Positions 8,549 through 18,276 of a stretch of 64,000 nucleotides of DNA are shown piece after piece. The first letter of the stretch is position 1; every line of letters begins with the position of its first letter. The DNA comes from Bacteroidota bacterium (GTDB lineage Bacteria; Bacteroidota; Ignavibacteria; Kryptoniales; JAKASW01). The translations under genes and the position numbers were made by a program. The DNA is taken from assembly GCA_023480735.1 (NCBI GenBank), contig JAMCXB010000027.1, positions 1-64,000 on the forward strand, written 5' to 3'. Under the pieces are notes generated by a model. It was given only the letters and a program-made list of their open reading frames with translations. It made no database searches and was not told the DNA's origin.

Positions 8549-10409
8549 AGCATTAAGAACCTACGGCAGGATTCTACGCTACCTTAAGCCGTACAAGAAA
8601 TATCTGGCAGGGTCTATAACGGCGGCTGTTTTCTATTCACTTTTCGCCGGCGCGTCGGTCTATCTTACCATACCGCTTCTGGACACTCTGTTTAATCAGG
8701 GGACCCCGCATCCGCTGGCAATCCCCACGACTGCTTCCTTCCTGGATAAGATCAAGGCCGACCTCTCAAACTGGTTCAACCACATCATGTTTTCCGGGAC
8801 AAAGTCGGATGCGCTGCTCAGGATTTGTCTCATCATTATCGGTGCTTTCTTTCTAAAAAACCTTTTCGGGTACGCGCGCGCTTATTTCCTCGCGTACAGC
8901 GAGCAGGGCGTCATGAGAGACATCCGCAATCAGTTGTACAGCAAGCTTCAGGAATTGTCTCTTGGTTACTTCACAAACGAGCGAACCGGCACACTTATCT
9001 CGCGCGTGACTAATGATGTCAATGTGGTGAACAGCGGAATAACGGCCACCTTTGATACCTTGATAAGAGAGCCTCTGACGATAATTGTTTTTCTGGGAAT
9101 AGCCATTTCGCTGAGCTGGAAGCTGACTCTGATTTCCTTCGTGGTCTTTCCTTTTGTCCTGTTCATCATCAGCAGGATTGGGATGCGCCTATATAAAGAA
9201 AGCGGCGTATCCCAGGAACAGATGGCAAACATTACTTCTGTGCTGCAGGAGACAATAACAGGCATGAAGGTCGTACGCGCCTTCGGCATGGAGGAGTTTG
9301 AGACCAAACGGTTCGGCAAACATACTCAGAGTTATTTCAAATCCCTCCTGAGGATAATGCGAATACGGAATCTGGCGGGGCCGATCACCGAGTTCTTTTC
9401 GGTCCTTGCAGGGGCGGCGATAATTTACTACGGCGGCATGCAGGTAATTCAGTCTGGTTCCCTGAGCCCAAGCGAGTTCATGGGGTTTCTCTTCGCGATC
9501 TTTCAGCTGATGCCCCCGGTGAAGGAGCTGACGACCGTCTCTAACAGGATGCAGGAATCCGCGGCTGCGGGAAAGAGGATATTCGATGTGCTGGATGAGG
9601 CAGGAAAGCTTCCGGAGCCTCCCGACGCCGCCGAAGTGTCAGATTTTAGGGACCAAATCGAGTTTGGCGGAGTCTGGTTCAGGTATCCGGTTCCAACAAT
9701 TGGAAGGTCACACGCGGTCGATGGGGAATTCATTCTTAAAAACATTAACCTGAGAATCCATAAGGGTGAGGTACTTGCCGTTGTAGGTCCCTCGGGAGGC
9801 GGGAAGTCGACTTTGATAGACTTGATCCCGCGTTTCTACGATCCTACGAAGGGAAAGATTGCCATTGATGGACACGACTTGAGGAACATCACCGTAACAA
9901 GCCTGCGTTCCAAAATCGGAATCGTCTCCCAGGAAACGATTCTCTTCAACGATTCCGTCAGGAACAACATTGCCTACGGACTTCTAACTTGTCCGCTTGA
10001 GTCTATTGTCGAGGCCGCTAAGGCCGCAAACGCGCACATCTTCATATCACAGCTGCCCCAGGGATACGATACCATAATTGGCGAAAGGGGCACGAAGCTC
10101 TCAGGCGGCCAGCGCCAGCGTATTTCCATCGCAAGGGCCTTGCTTAAGAATCCTCCTGTCATGATTTTCGATGAAGCTACGTCGGCGCTGGATTCCGAAT
10201 CGGAAATGCTGGTACAGGAAGCTATCGAAAGGCTGATGGAGAATAGGACCTCGATCGTGATCGCTCACAGGCTGTCCACGATAAAAAACGCGGACAGGAT
10301 AATCGTCATAGACGGCGGTGAGATTGTGCAGCAGGGAAAACATCAGGAACTTCTTCGGCAAAAGGGAGGCATCTATAAGAAACTTTACGAGATGCAGTTT
10401 AGTGACTGA
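8529..10409 (+). CDS. msbA: MsbA-type ABC exporter (lipid A / glycolipid flippase)
   Basis: A 626-aa half-transporter with an N-terminal six-helix membrane domain (to about residue 350) and a C-terminal ATPase domain. Walker A (GPSGGGKST) is near 420, the ABC signature LSGGQRQR near 525 and Walker B MIFDEATSALD near 545, followed by the H-loop AHRLST. This is the usual length and order for MsbA-like type IV exporters acting as homodimers. Position directly after an LPS-type glycosyltransferase supports lipid A-core flipping, but drug or peptide export cannot be excluded from sequence alone. Confidence 0.85.
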   Translation: MSGKRNKALRTYGRILRYLKPYKKYLAGSITAAVFYSLFAGASVYLTIPLLDTLFNQGTPHPLAIPTTASFLDKIKADLSNWFNHIMFSGTKSDALLRICLIIIGAFFLKNLFGYARAYFLAYSEQGVMRDIRNQLYSKLQELSLGYFTNERTGTLISRVTNDVNVVNSGITATFDTLIREPLTIIVFLGIAISLSWKLTLISFVVFPFVLFIISRIGMRLYKESGVSQEQMANITSVLQETITGMKVVRAFGMEEFETKRFGKHTQSYFKSLLRIMRIRNLAGPITEFFSVLAGAAIIYYGGMQVIQSGSLSPSEFMGFLFAIFQLMPPVKELTTVSNRMQESAAAGKRIFDVLDEAGKLPEPPDAAEVSDFRDQIEFGGVWFRYPVPTIGRSHAVDGEFILKNINLRIHKGEVLAVVGPSGGGKSTLIDLIPRFYDPTKGKIAIDGHDLRNITVTSLRSKIGIVSQETILFNDSVRNNIAYGLLTCPLESIVEAAKAANAHIFISQLPQGYDTIIGERGTKLSGGQRQRISIARALLKNPPVMIFDEATSALDSESEMLVQEAIERLMENRTSIVIAHRLSTIKNADRIIVIDGGEIVQQGKHQELLRQKGGIYKKLYEMQFSD

Positions 10410-10473
10410 CTTTCTTCCTTCCGCGCTTACACGCCAAAGGATTCTATTGCGTAAGAACTAAATACAACTCACC

Positions 10474-11856
10474 ATGGCAGAACTGATTCGCGCTTTAAAA
10501 GTTCGGGACATCGTTCTATTCAACGTCGTGGCGATTGTCGGCATCAGATGGATTTCAATTGCCGCCGCTACGGGTCCGAGCTCCATTTCTCTCTGGCTGC
10601 TTGCACTGGTACTGTTCTTTGTTCCGCAAGCCGTTGCCGTAATTTATCTCAGCAAGAAATACCCGATCGAGGGCGGGGTTTACGAGTGGGCAAAAGTGGA
10701 ATTCGGAGACTTTCATGGGTTCGTCGCCGGGTGGTGTTACTGGGCAAACAACCTCGTCTATTATCCTTCTCTGCTGATCTCTGTAGCCGCGATCGCTTCC
10801 TTCATAGTCCCTGGAGGCTCAGGCCTGGCGAGCAACAAGATATTTATTGCCAGCGTCAGCCTGGTTGTGCTCTGGACGGCGATAGGTTTCAACGTTGTAG
10901 GAGTCAAGATCGGGAAGTGGGTACAAAACATTGGTGCGATCGGAACCTTCGGGCCAATCATTGTCATCGCGGCGCTCGCGGGCATCATAGTCTATTTGGG
11001 CAAGTCTCAGACTCATTTTTCTTTTGCCAATATGCTTCCCACGAAACTCGACTACGGAACACTGTCATTCTGGTCGTCCATGTGCTTTGCGCTCGCCGGA
11101 CTGGAACTGGCAGCCGTTATGTCTGGAGAAATCGTGGACGCTGCCAGGACTATCCGAAAGGCGACATACCTTTCAGGAGTGGCGGTAGTCCTCGTATATC
11201 TTGTGGGTACCGTCTCGCTGTTGATTGGACTACCAGCCAAGGATGTCAATCTGGTAACGGGACTGGTTCAGTCGATTCATAAGCTGGAGATTGAAACAGG
11301 TGTCAGGTACCTTACCAACATCAGTGCTCTTCTCATAACGCTCGCAGGCATCGGAGGCGCCGGTGCCTGGCTTGCAGGGAGCGCTAGAATTCTATTTGTT
11401 ACGGGAATCGATAATTACCTGCCGAGTGCTTTTGGAAAGGTTCATCCTACCTGGAAAACCCCGCATGTTGCGATAATATTTCAGGGACTCATCGCCACCG
11501 CATTTCTTCTCATGAGCTTCATCGGCGCAAGCACTGAACAAGCCTACCTCGTCCTAGTCGACGCAACGATTATTGTCTACTTCATCCCGTATATCTACAT
11601 ATTCCTCGCAGCGATACGCATCTTCAGACGGGAAGCCAGGGAAACACCCGGAAGTAAATCTATGTTGAAAATAATTGTCAGCAGTATCGGAGGAGTGACG
11701 ACCGCCGCGGCGATTGTGTTGACACTGTTTCCGCCAGAGGCGGGAGGAAATCCGCTTCTTTTCCTGATAAAAAGCCTCGGAAGCTCTCTGGCCTTCGTCG
11801 CCGTCGGGGTAATAATCTTCTGGGTGGCGAAGAGAAGGAAGGTCGCCTTCTCCTAA
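10474..11856 (+). CDS. APC-family amino acid permease
   Basis: A 460-aa integral membrane protein with about 12 hydrophobic segments and the LeuT-fold start of APC transporters, including the broken first helix (VAIVGIRWISIAAATGPSS) and the YPIEGGVYEWAK loop after helix 2. This resembles the amino acid/polyamine/organocation group (GadC/YjeM-like), importing or exchanging an amino acid in the cytoplasmic membrane. The substrate is not deducible. It stands alone between msbA (64 bp upstream) and the DUF255 gene (58 bp downstream). Confidence 0.85.
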   Translation: MAELIRALKVRDIVLFNVVAIVGIRWISIAAATGPSSISLWLLALVLFFVPQAVAVIYLSKKYPIEGGVYEWAKVEFGDFHGFVAGWCYWANNLVYYPSLLISVAAIASFIVPGGSGLASNKIFIASVSLVVLWTAIGFNVVGVKIGKWVQNIGAIGTFGPIIVIAALAGIIVYLGKSQTHFSFANMLPTKLDYGTLSFWSSMCFALAGLELAAVMSGEIVDAARTIRKATYLSGVAVVLVYLVGTVSLLIGLPAKDVNLVTGLVQSIHKLEIETGVRYLTNISALLITLAGIGGAGAWLAGSARILFVTGIDNYLPSAFGKVHPTWKTPHVAIIFQGLIATAFLLMSFIGASTEQAYLVLVDATIIVYFIPYIYIFLAAIRIFRREARETPGSKSMLKIIVSSIGGVTTAAAIVLTLFPPEAGGNPLLFLIKSLGSSLAFVAVGVIIFWVAKRRKVAFS

Positions 11857-11914
11857 GAGAGGTGTTCCCCGTGCTCACTCTTTTGTGTTTCGTTATTACT
11901 AAAGGAAGATTGTT

Positions 11915-13756
11915 ATGGAATTAGAAAATAGACTTGGGCAGAGCAAGAGCCAATACCTCAGGGAGGCGTCGCAACAGCCGGTCCGCTGGCAGACATATTC
12001 CGACGAAGTGTTTCGCATCGCTACGGAATTGGACCGTCCCATTCTTCTTGATATAGGTGCCGTGTGGTGCCATTGGTGCCACGTCATGGACAATGAGTCA
12101 TATCTTGACCGAGCTGTGGCCGATTTAATCAACAAAAACTTTGTCCCCGTGAAAGTCGACAGGGACCAGATGCCTGATGTCGATGCCCGCTACCAGGCCG
12201 CTGTTGGAGCCATTACGGGAACCGGAGGCTGGCCGCTTACCGTCTTTCTCACACCCGATGGCAAGGCCTTTTACGGCGGGACTTATTTTCCGAAGGAAGA
12301 CGCGCAGGGAAGGCCCGGCCTTCTCACGATGCTGCCTCAAATCGCCCAAACATACCATAGTCGGAAAAGCGAAGTCCGCCAGAGTGCCGAGGATCTCTTC
12401 CTGCAGCTAAGGGAGCACGAAAGACACAACGTCCAGGCCGGCACGATCGGTACTGAAATAGTCGATGGGATCGTCAAGGATGCTGAGTCGAAAATGGATC
12501 GGCAATTCGGCGGATTCGGACGGACGCCTAAGTTCTTCAATGCCACCATCCTGCAATTGCTCCTCGAGGAAGCACCTAAAGCCAAGAACGCTGAGATTGA
12601 CGAATTTCTGAAACTCACGTTGGATAATATCATGCGGGGCGGCGTATATGACCACATCGGCGGCGGCTTCCACCGGTACTCAGTTGACAGGTATTGGCAC
12701 GTGCCTCACTTTGAGAAAATGTTGTATGACAATGCTCTTATGCTGAAAGTTTATCTGAAGGCAAGTGAGTTGATCGACACGCCTTCTTATTCTAATGTGG
12801 CCAGGCAAACCTCCAATTGGATCGTCGGACCGATGAAATCGCCTGAGGGCCCATTCTATGCCCATCAGGATGCAGACGTCGGACCGCACGACGACGGAAG
12901 CTACTGGACGTGGACAAATGGCGAACTGGAAAGTGCGCTCACCGATGACGAGAAGAAAGCTGCAGTACTACATTTCGACATCAGGGAAACACCGGGGGAC
13001 ATCGCCGAGATGCCCGATCGAAACGTACTCCGGATTGCCTTGCCAGACGATGATATTGGCAAAAGCCTATCAAAGTCCACTGAGGAGGTGAGGGAACTGA
13101 TTGCCAGCTCAAAGAGAAAACTCCTGGAGATCCGTGATAGAAAGACGCCTCCGTTTATCGACAAAATAATCTTCGCCGATCGAAATGGCCTCGCAATAAG
13201 CGCCCTCGTAGAGGCATCTCTGCAACTAAATGTAAGAGAATACTACCGTGCAGCAGAAGAGGCGGCAGACTTTATACTCGAACACATGGTTGATAAGAGC
13301 GGCAGGGTCGCACATGCATTTGCGGATTCATCTTCAGCTTATCAGGGACTTCTCGATGACCAGGTATTCTTCGGAATTTCTCTGCTGGACTTGTTCGATG
13401 TAATGCGAAGCGACAGTCACATCGCAGCTGCAGAGAAGATCGCAGGTGTCCTTCTTGATGAATTTGAAGACAAGGATGGTGGTGGTTTCTTTGATCGCAG
13501 CGCCGATGACAAAGGAGAGGGTTACCTCTCTTCAAAACGAAAGCCCGTAGATGATACTCCGACGCCGTCGGGGAATTCGTGTGCCGCTGTCTTCTTCGAC
13601 AGGCTGTATTCAGTCACGGAGAATAAGGAGTATTTCGAAGTCGCCCAGCGGACGCTGGAAGCTTCTGCCGGCTCGGCAGGGAGACTCGGGCTTTACGGGG
13701 CCAACTATGCTCGAGCGCTCAATCTGCACTTGGCTCTTCGTAAGATTCTGAAGTAG
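11915..13756 (+). CDS. DUF255 thioredoxin-fold / glycosidase-fold protein (YyaL/SPATA20 family)
   Basis: A 613-aa member of the conserved DUF255 family. The N-terminal thioredoxin-like domain (about 1-165) carries the family motif CHWCHVM near residue 51; the remainder is an alpha/alpha-barrel resembling N-acylglucosamine 2-epimerases, with DRQFGGFGRTPKF, HIGGGFHRYSVD and HFEKMLYDNA motifs. Members are widespread but their reaction is not established. The two Cys flank His-Trp, which hints at redox or metal binding. The product has no signal peptide, so it is cytoplasmic. Confidence 0.9.
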   Translation: MELENRLGQSKSQYLREASQQPVRWQTYSDEVFRIATELDRPILLDIGAVWCHWCHVMDNESYLDRAVADLINKNFVPVKVDRDQMPDVDARYQAAVGAITGTGGWPLTVFLTPDGKAFYGGTYFPKEDAQGRPGLLTMLPQIAQTYHSRKSEVRQSAEDLFLQLREHERHNVQAGTIGTEIVDGIVKDAESKMDRQFGGFGRTPKFFNATILQLLLEEAPKAKNAEIDEFLKLTLDNIMRGGVYDHIGGGFHRYSVDRYWHVPHFEKMLYDNALMLKVYLKASELIDTPSYSNVARQTSNWIVGPMKSPEGPFYAHQDADVGPHDDGSYWTWTNGELESALTDDEKKAAVLHFDIRETPGDIAEMPDRNVLRIALPDDDIGKSLSKSTEEVRELIASSKRKLLEIRDRKTPPFIDKIIFADRNGLAISALVEASLQLNVREYYRAAEEAADFILEHMVDKSGRVAHAFADSSSAYQGLLDDQVFFGISLLDLFDVMRSDSHIAAAEKIAGVLLDEFEDKDGGGFFDRSADDKGEGYLSSKRKPVDDTPTPSGNSCAAVFFDRLYSVTENKEYFEVAQRTLEASAGSAGRLGLYGANYARALNLHLALRKILK

Positions 13757-13771
13757 CAGAGGGGAAAATGT

Positions 13772-14011
13772 TTATTCTTCGCTCCCTTTTATGAGAGAGG
13801 TCAGAGCTCTGCGGGCTCTTTGGGCGTCCCGTTCGTCAACAAAGAAATCAACGCTGCCCAATCCCGGCAAAGGATAGAGTGCGGCAAAATTCTCGTTCTG
13901 CGTAAAGTACCCGATCTCTTCGTTCTCAAGTGTCATCTTTGCGCCGATTATGTCTGACTGGATATAGGAACTGTAGACCTTTACGGATCTTCCGCTTTTG
14001 TTCTCGCTCAT
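13772..14011 (-). CDS. DUF2007-family small protein
   Basis: A 79-aa protein that fits the DUF2007 'putative signal transducing protein' family: a beta-alpha-beta start (VKVYSSYIQSDIIGAKMTLENEEI) followed by a short hydrophobic segment and a C-terminal helix (DAQRARRAL). The function is unknown. It is the last gene of the rlmB - pdxJ - Cys/Met enzyme - DUF2007 minus-strand operon, 2 bp after the PLP enzyme. It converges on the DUF255 gene with a 15-bp gap. Confidence 0.7.
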   Translation of the reverse strand: MSENKSGRSVKVYSSYIQSDIIGAKMTLENEEIGYFTQNENFAALYPLPGLGSVDFFVDERDAQRARRALTSLIKGSEE

Positions 14012-14013
14012 GG

Positions 14014-15174
14014 TTAAATTTTGGCAAGCGCCCGCTTAAAATCAAGCAAAAGGTCGTCCGTGTCCTCGATTCCAACCGATATCCTCACCATTCCTTCAGT
14101 TACCCGAGCTGCCTTCAATTCCTCAGGACTCATTTTTATGTGGCTCGTCAAAACGGGAATACTAACAAGTGTTTCCACGCCGCCCAGACTCGTCGCATTC
14201 AACGCGACTTCTAGGCTGTCACAGAACTTCTTTGCAGCGTCCAGGTCACCCAGTTCGATACAAAGCATTCCGCCGAATCCGGTCATCTGGCGCCTCGCAG
14301 TTTTGTAGCTTCTGGAAGATGGCAGGCCGGGATAGAGCACCCTGTTTACTTTCCTCTGTCTCACGAAGAACTCTGCAAGCCGTTGTGCACTTCTGTTTTG
14401 CTGCTCGACGCGAACCTTCAAGGTCTTCACACTTCGGTCGAGCATATACGCGTCCAGCGGGTTTATACACCCTCCGAACGCCTTCATTGCTTCCCGGATG
14501 TCCTTAATAAGTTTCTTGGACGCGACCGCGGCACCTGCCATGATATCGCTGTGTCCGCCAATATACTTTGTAACGCTGTGAATGACCACATCAACACCGA
14601 GATTGATCGGATTCTGGTTTATAGGCGAAGCAAATGTGTTATCGACTATTGTCAGCGCGCCGGCCTTTCTGGCCGCTTTGACTACCTTTCGTATTGATAT
14701 ACAGTCGGTCGTCGGATTAATCGGCGTTTCGAAATAGACAATTCTCGCTCCAGGATATTTTTGGTCCATCGCATATAATTCCGATTCATCGACGAAATGC
14801 GTTTCGATTCCGAACTTCGGTGCGATATCGCGAAGAAACCGGTACGTCATTCCATAAAGCCGTCGGAGCGCCACTATGTGATCCCCGCTCCTGGCGAAGG
14901 AGAGTATGCTGGTGGTGATCGCCGCCATGCCGCTCGAGAACAGAATTGCGTCCTCGGAGTTTTCAAGCGAAGCAAGCTTCTCCTCGACGTTTCTCACAGT
15001 GGGGTTTGAATAACGCGAGTAGATGTAGAATTCTTCTTCATCGCCGATGAACTTGTCATAGTCATCGCTTTTTTCCACTGCGAAAGTGGTGCTAGGGTAA
15101 ACGGGGAAATTCGCGCCGCGATAGAGCTTGTCCTTTCTGCCGTGGATCGCCTGTGTAGATTTGCTATTTACCAA
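14014..15174 (-). CDS. Cys/Met-metabolism PLP enzyme (cystathionine gamma-synthase/lyase or Met gamma-lyase type)
   Basis: A 386-aa trans-sulfuration enzyme of fold type I. The YSRYSNPT motif is near residue 52, the SSGMAAI segment near 80, and the PLP lysine sits in SVTKYIGGHSD near 198. The C-terminal SLGGVETLVSIP motif is typical of the family. Sequence alone does not separate MetB, MetC-like, cystathionine gamma-lyase and O-acylhomoserine sulfhydrylase activities. It lies 2 bp downstream of pdxJ, which makes its cofactor. Confidence 0.88.
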   Translation of the reverse strand: MVNSKSTQAIHGRKDKLYRGANFPVYPSTTFAVEKSDDYDKFIGDEEEFYIYSRYSNPTVRNVEEKLASLENSEDAILFSSGMAAITTSILSFARSGDHIVALRRLYGMTYRFLRDIAPKFGIETHFVDESELYAMDQKYPGARIVYFETPINPTTDCISIRKVVKAARKAGALTIVDNTFASPINQNPINLGVDVVIHSVTKYIGGHSDIMAGAAVASKKLIKDIREAMKAFGGCINPLDAYMLDRSVKTLKVRVEQQNRSAQRLAEFFVRQRKVNRVLYPGLPSSRSYKTARRQMTGFGGMLCIELGDLDAAKKFCDSLEVALNATSLGGVETLVSIPVLTSHIKMSPEELKAARVTEGMVRISVGIEDTDDLLLDFKRALAKI

Positions 15175-15176
15175 TG

Positions 15177-15911
15177 TCAGCCCTCCTGTTGAAACGATGC
15201 TTTGGAAAGAATGCCGAGCATTTCTTTTACAGCCCTTTCGAGACCGACGAAGAGCGCGTGTGATATGAGCGCATGCCCTATGCTGAACTCTTCGATCTCT
15301 TCAATCATTGCGACGGGTTTCAAATTCCTGTAATCCAGGCCGTGACCTGCATTAATTTTCAATCCCAGCTTGTGAGCGTATCTGGCTGCCGTCTTCAGGC
15401 GCGCCAGATGTGTTTCGACATCGCTTCCTTTCGCATTTGCATATTCACCCGTGTGAAGCTCCACAAAATCCGCGCCCACGTTTTTCGCTGCCTTGATCTG
15501 CCCCTCGATCGGTGCAACGAACAGGCTCACCGCGATATTCTTGCTATGGAACCGGTTCGTCACTTCCTTTAGATGCGGCAATTGGGAGACCACATCGAGG
15601 CCTCCCTCAGTTGTCAGTTCCTGTCTTCTTTCCGGGACAAGCGTTACGAGCTCAGGGACCACATCCAGGGCTATGTTTACAATTTCCTCCGTGGCTGCCA
15701 TTTCAAGATCGAGCTTAGTCTTCAGAAGTTTTCTGAGCATATAGACGTCGCTGTCCTGAATGTGTCTTCGGTCCTCACGCAGATGGCTGACGATACCCGA
15801 GGCTCCTGCAAGCTCGGCAATAAGCGCTGCGGTAACTGGATCCGGCTCGTTTTCCCCGCGGGCCTGGCGAAGCGTTGCGACATGGTCGATATTCACGGAA
15901 AGTCTTTTCAC
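15177..15911 (-). CDS. pdxJ: Pyridoxine 5'-phosphate synthase
   Basis: Condenses 3-amino-2-oxopropyl phosphate with deoxyxylulose 5-phosphate in the DXP-dependent PLP pathway. The 244-aa TIM barrel starts with the diagnostic [16 protein letters not shown] and contains [17 protein letters not shown] and [11 protein letters not shown], all hallmarks of PdxJ. Its start overlaps the rlmB stop by 4 bp. The presence of PdxJ implies the DXP route with PdxA elsewhere, rather than the PdxS/PdxT route. Confidence 0.96.
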   Translation of the reverse strand: MKRLSVNIDHVATLRQARGENEPDPVTAALIAELAGASGIVSHLREDRRHIQDSDVYMLRKLLKTKLDLEMAATEEIVNIALDVVPELVTLVPERRQELTTEGGLDVVSQLPHLKEVTNRFHSKNIAVSLFVAPIEGQIKAAKNVGADFVELHTGEYANAKGSDVETHLARLKTAARYAHKLGLKINAGHGLDYRNLKPVAMIEEIEEFSIGHALISHALFVGLERAVKEMLGILSKASFQQEG

Positions 15912-16678
15912 TTTGTAATTCCTCTTTGTCGTGAGATTTCATAGCATATGACGCCTGTCGCGACAGACACGTTGAGAGAATCAATCCTGCCGATCTGTGG
16001 AATGGAAAAAATCATATCGGATTTGTCGCGCAGGATTCTCTTGACGCCGCTGCCTTCGTTTCCAATCACCACAGCGACAGGAATCTTGAAGTCCATCTCG
16101 TAGATTGAAAGTGGAGCGTTGACCGAACTTGAAGCAATCCAGAAGCCTTTCTCTTTCATGTACATGAGGGCCTGATGCAGGTTCGTCTCGCGTGCGATCT
16201 TTACGTGAAAGGCCCCGCCCGCCGACGCCTTGATGACGGTCTCATTTAGCGGCGCTTGTTCTTCTTTGGCGATAACCACCCCGTCGGCTTTGAAGAAGGC
16301 AGCGGTCCGCAGTATTGCACCGAAGTTATGCGGATCCTGGATTCTGTCCAGCACGAGCAGGAAAGGGAACTTGTTTTCCGCCGTGGTCTGAACAATCGAC
16401 TCGATCGGCACAAAGCTTATCTTGCTCAGTGTTGCCACAACGCCTTGCGCGGATTCATCCTTCTTGAGACCGGAGGTCAATTCCGCAAAATGCTTCGAAT
16501 CAACGCGTGTGACTGGTATCCCTTGCCGCTTGGAAAGTGACTGGATTTCATTCAAACTTCCGCCGTGCGCGGAAAAGAGTATGTATATCTTTGAAATGTT
16601 CGAGCCGGTTTTCAGCGCCTCAATGACGGCATTTCGCCCGATAACTTTTTCTTCGTTCAAATGAGTTTCCTTTGACAT
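15908..16678 (-). CDS. rlmB: 23S rRNA (guanosine-2'-O-)-methyltransferase, RlmB/TrmH family
   Basis: A 256-aa SPOUT methyltransferase. It has an N-terminal substrate-binding domain ([13 protein letters not shown]) and the C-terminal knotted domain with [28 protein letters not shown] and [18 protein letters not shown] motifs, the three conserved TrmH motifs. The two-domain build and length match RlmB, which methylates G2251 of 23S rRNA in E. coli. The gene heads a rlmB - pdxJ - Cys/Met enzyme - DUF2007 operon. Confidence 0.92.
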   Translation of the reverse strand: MSKETHLNEEKVIGRNAVIEALKTGSNISKIYILFSAHGGSLNEIQSLSKRQGIPVTRVDSKHFAELTSGLKKDESAQGVVATLSKISFVPIESIVQTTAENKFPFLLVLDRIQDPHNFGAILRTAAFFKADGVVIAKEEQAPLNETVIKASAGGAFHVKIARETNLHQALMYMKEKGFWIASSSVNAPLSIYEMDFKIPVAVVIGNEGSGVKRILRDKSDMIFSIPQIGRIDSLNVSVATGVICYEISRQRGITK

Positions 16679-16742
16679 TCAATGTGGGTCAGGTTAAACG
16701 AAATTTAACTGGTAGAGAGGTGGAAATCTTACGGATTTTTCA

Positions 16743-16982
16743 CTAAAGCTCAGAGAGCTTGGTCAGGAAGCTTTCTTCATCAAGCTTGAATTCAGAGACG
16801 AGCCTGTCGTTGATGAAGACCACGGGCACCTTGTTCCCGAAGCGATCAAAAAGATCCGTATTCTCTTCAACCAGAATTCTTTCAAGGAAGAATCTCTTCT
16901 CTTTCTTCAGCCTTTCAAGGATGTTCTCGGCCTCATCGCACAGATGGCAATTTTCTTTCTTGTAGAGAAGAACTCGCGTCAT
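16743..16982 (-). CDS. Small thioredoxin/glutaredoxin-like protein (DUF836 type)
   Basis: A 79-aa thioredoxin-fold protein with the redox motif CHLC at residues 13-16 (LLYKKENCHLCDEA), the cis-proline segment VPVVFI near residue 53 and a C-terminal helix. It fits the glutaredoxin-related DUF836 group. Partner proteins are unknown. The start overlaps the lgt stop by 4 bp, so it is cotranscribed with lgt. Confidence 0.8.
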   Translation of the reverse strand: MTRVLLYKKENCHLCDEAENILERLKKEKRFFLERILVEENTDLFDRFGNKVPVVFINDRLVSEFKLDEESFLTKLSEL

Positions 16983-17827
16983 GTCCTCACCGTATCGGGT
17001 TTCTTATGGAAGTAAAAGAGACCGGCAGTCCCCACGGTGATCAACACGATAGAAATCAACTGTGCCTCGCTTAATCCGAACAACAGCCGCGGATTTAACC
17101 TTATGAATTCGACCAGGAGTCTTTCAGTTCCGGCAAGTATCAAGTATACCATGAACAACCGGCCCTCAGGCTGAACGGACTTCCTCATTTGCCACAGGAC
17201 GTAAAATATCAAGAGACACGCAAGGAATTCATAAATGGGAGTCGGATGAAGAAGCACTGTATTGGGAACGATACCGCCCGGATATTTCGACTCAATCTGG
17301 GGGAAGCCCTGAAAGGCAGCTGACGGGGGAACAATCCCTCTCGAGTAATCGACGCCCCACGGAAGCGTTGTAGGCATGCCGTAGTCTCCATCGCCGGAGA
17401 AATGACAGCCGAGCCTCGCAACGCCGTATCCGATAATCAACGAGGGCGCAAGTGCGTCCGCTACTGTTGCAAACTTGAAACCCCGTCGCTTTGCAGCCCA
17501 GAGGATGACGACGGCGGCAAGTATAAACCCGCCGTACCATGTTAGTCCGCCTGGTGAGAATGCCATGCCGATGGGATCCTTCACAAAATCGCTCCAGTTC
17601 TCGATCAGAGAAAGTATTTTTGAACCGGCTATTCCGAATACAACGGCTAAAATTGTCACCTGGTTTGCAAAGTCGACGCCGAGTCCCCTCCTCTTGAATT
17701 CCTTGACAGCCACGTAATTGGCGACCAGAAATCCGATTCCCATCATCAGGCCGTAGCTGTAAACGTTCAGAGGTCCGATCTTGAACAGGATAGGCCGGAC
17801 GGTATCGGATAAAATTCTGCTTAGCAT
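16979..17827 (-). CDS. lgt: Prolipoprotein diacylglyceryl transferase
   Basis: Transfers diacylglycerol from phosphatidylglycerol to the lipobox cysteine of prolipoproteins in the inner membrane. The 282-aa protein has about seven membrane segments, the YSYGLMMGIGFL start region and the Lgt signature in the form GVARLGCHFSGDGDYGMP, with the essential Arg and Gly residues present. It serves the lipoproteins encoded elsewhere in this window (RlpA, cyclophilin, TPR lipoprotein). It is followed by the small thioredoxin-like gene with a 4-bp overlap. Confidence 0.93.
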   Translation of the reverse strand: MLSRILSDTVRPILFKIGPLNVYSYGLMMGIGFLVANYVAVKEFKRRGLGVDFANQVTILAVVFGIAGSKILSLIENWSDFVKDPIGMAFSPGGLTWYGGFILAAVVILWAAKRRGFKFATVADALAPSLIIGYGVARLGCHFSGDGDYGMPTTLPWGVDYSRGIVPPSAAFQGFPQIESKYPGGIVPNTVLLHPTPIYEFLACLLIFYVLWQMRKSVQPEGRLFMVYLILAGTERLLVEFIRLNPRLLFGLSEAQLISIVLITVGTAGLFYFHKKPDTVRT

Positions 17828-17832
17828 ATTAA

Positions 17833-18270
17833 TTACTCAATCCGTTTCATCCACATGGATCGATCCGTGAAGACATCGATGAACTTTCCGTCCTTTGTTC
17901 CTCGAAGGACTCTTATTGCATCTCTGATATCGACTTTAAACTGGTTTGCCTTTTTACCGCGACGGTCAACGATAATCGTATATTCGCCCGGCTGCGGGTT
18001 CTCCATTTCAAACTTGCCTACCGCCGGACCGGGTCGGGGAAAATCTGACAACGGTGTCTTCAACCCGACAATGTTGAAGGAGATTTTGCGGTTATCCACT
18101 CTCGTTCCAAGCACCAGCTCGTAAACGAAATTCTGAAATTCTTCGGTCGTCCTGAAGTAAAAAGCTATGCCGGATCTCTTCGCAACCGGATCGTTGAAGG
18201 GTTCTATTAGGAGCTTGAATTCTACGGCAGAATCTGTCCGGTGCACTTTTGGTGGTTTCTTCTTAGCCAT
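17833..18270 (-). CDS. Conserved hypothetical protein, 145 aa
   Basis: I do not recognise a named family. The protein is basic at the N-terminus (MAKKKPPKVHR), has no signal peptide or membrane segment, and alternates beta-prone stretches (VEFKLLIEPF, ISFNIVGLKTP, GKFEMENPQPGEYTIIVDRRGKK) in the manner of a small all-beta or Ig-like domain, then ends in DVFTDRSMWMKRIE. It lies 5 bp before lgt and 6 bp after the PtsN-like gene and is clearly part of that operon. Coding is supported by the tight spacing and the absence of a better frame. Confidence 0.75.
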   Translation of the reverse strand: MAKKKPPKVHRTDSAVEFKLLIEPFNDPVAKRSGIAFYFRTTEEFQNFVYELVLGTRVDNRKISFNIVGLKTPLSDFPRPGPAVGKFEMENPQPGEYTIIVDRRGKKANQFKVDIRDAIRVLRGTKDGKFIDVFTDRSMWMKRIE

Positions 18271-18276
18271 TCAGCA

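Noticed and set aside
10548-11282. 244-aa ORF in another frame of the permease gene
   Set aside because: Shadow of the APC permease; arginine- and cysteine-rich with no hydrophobic segments.
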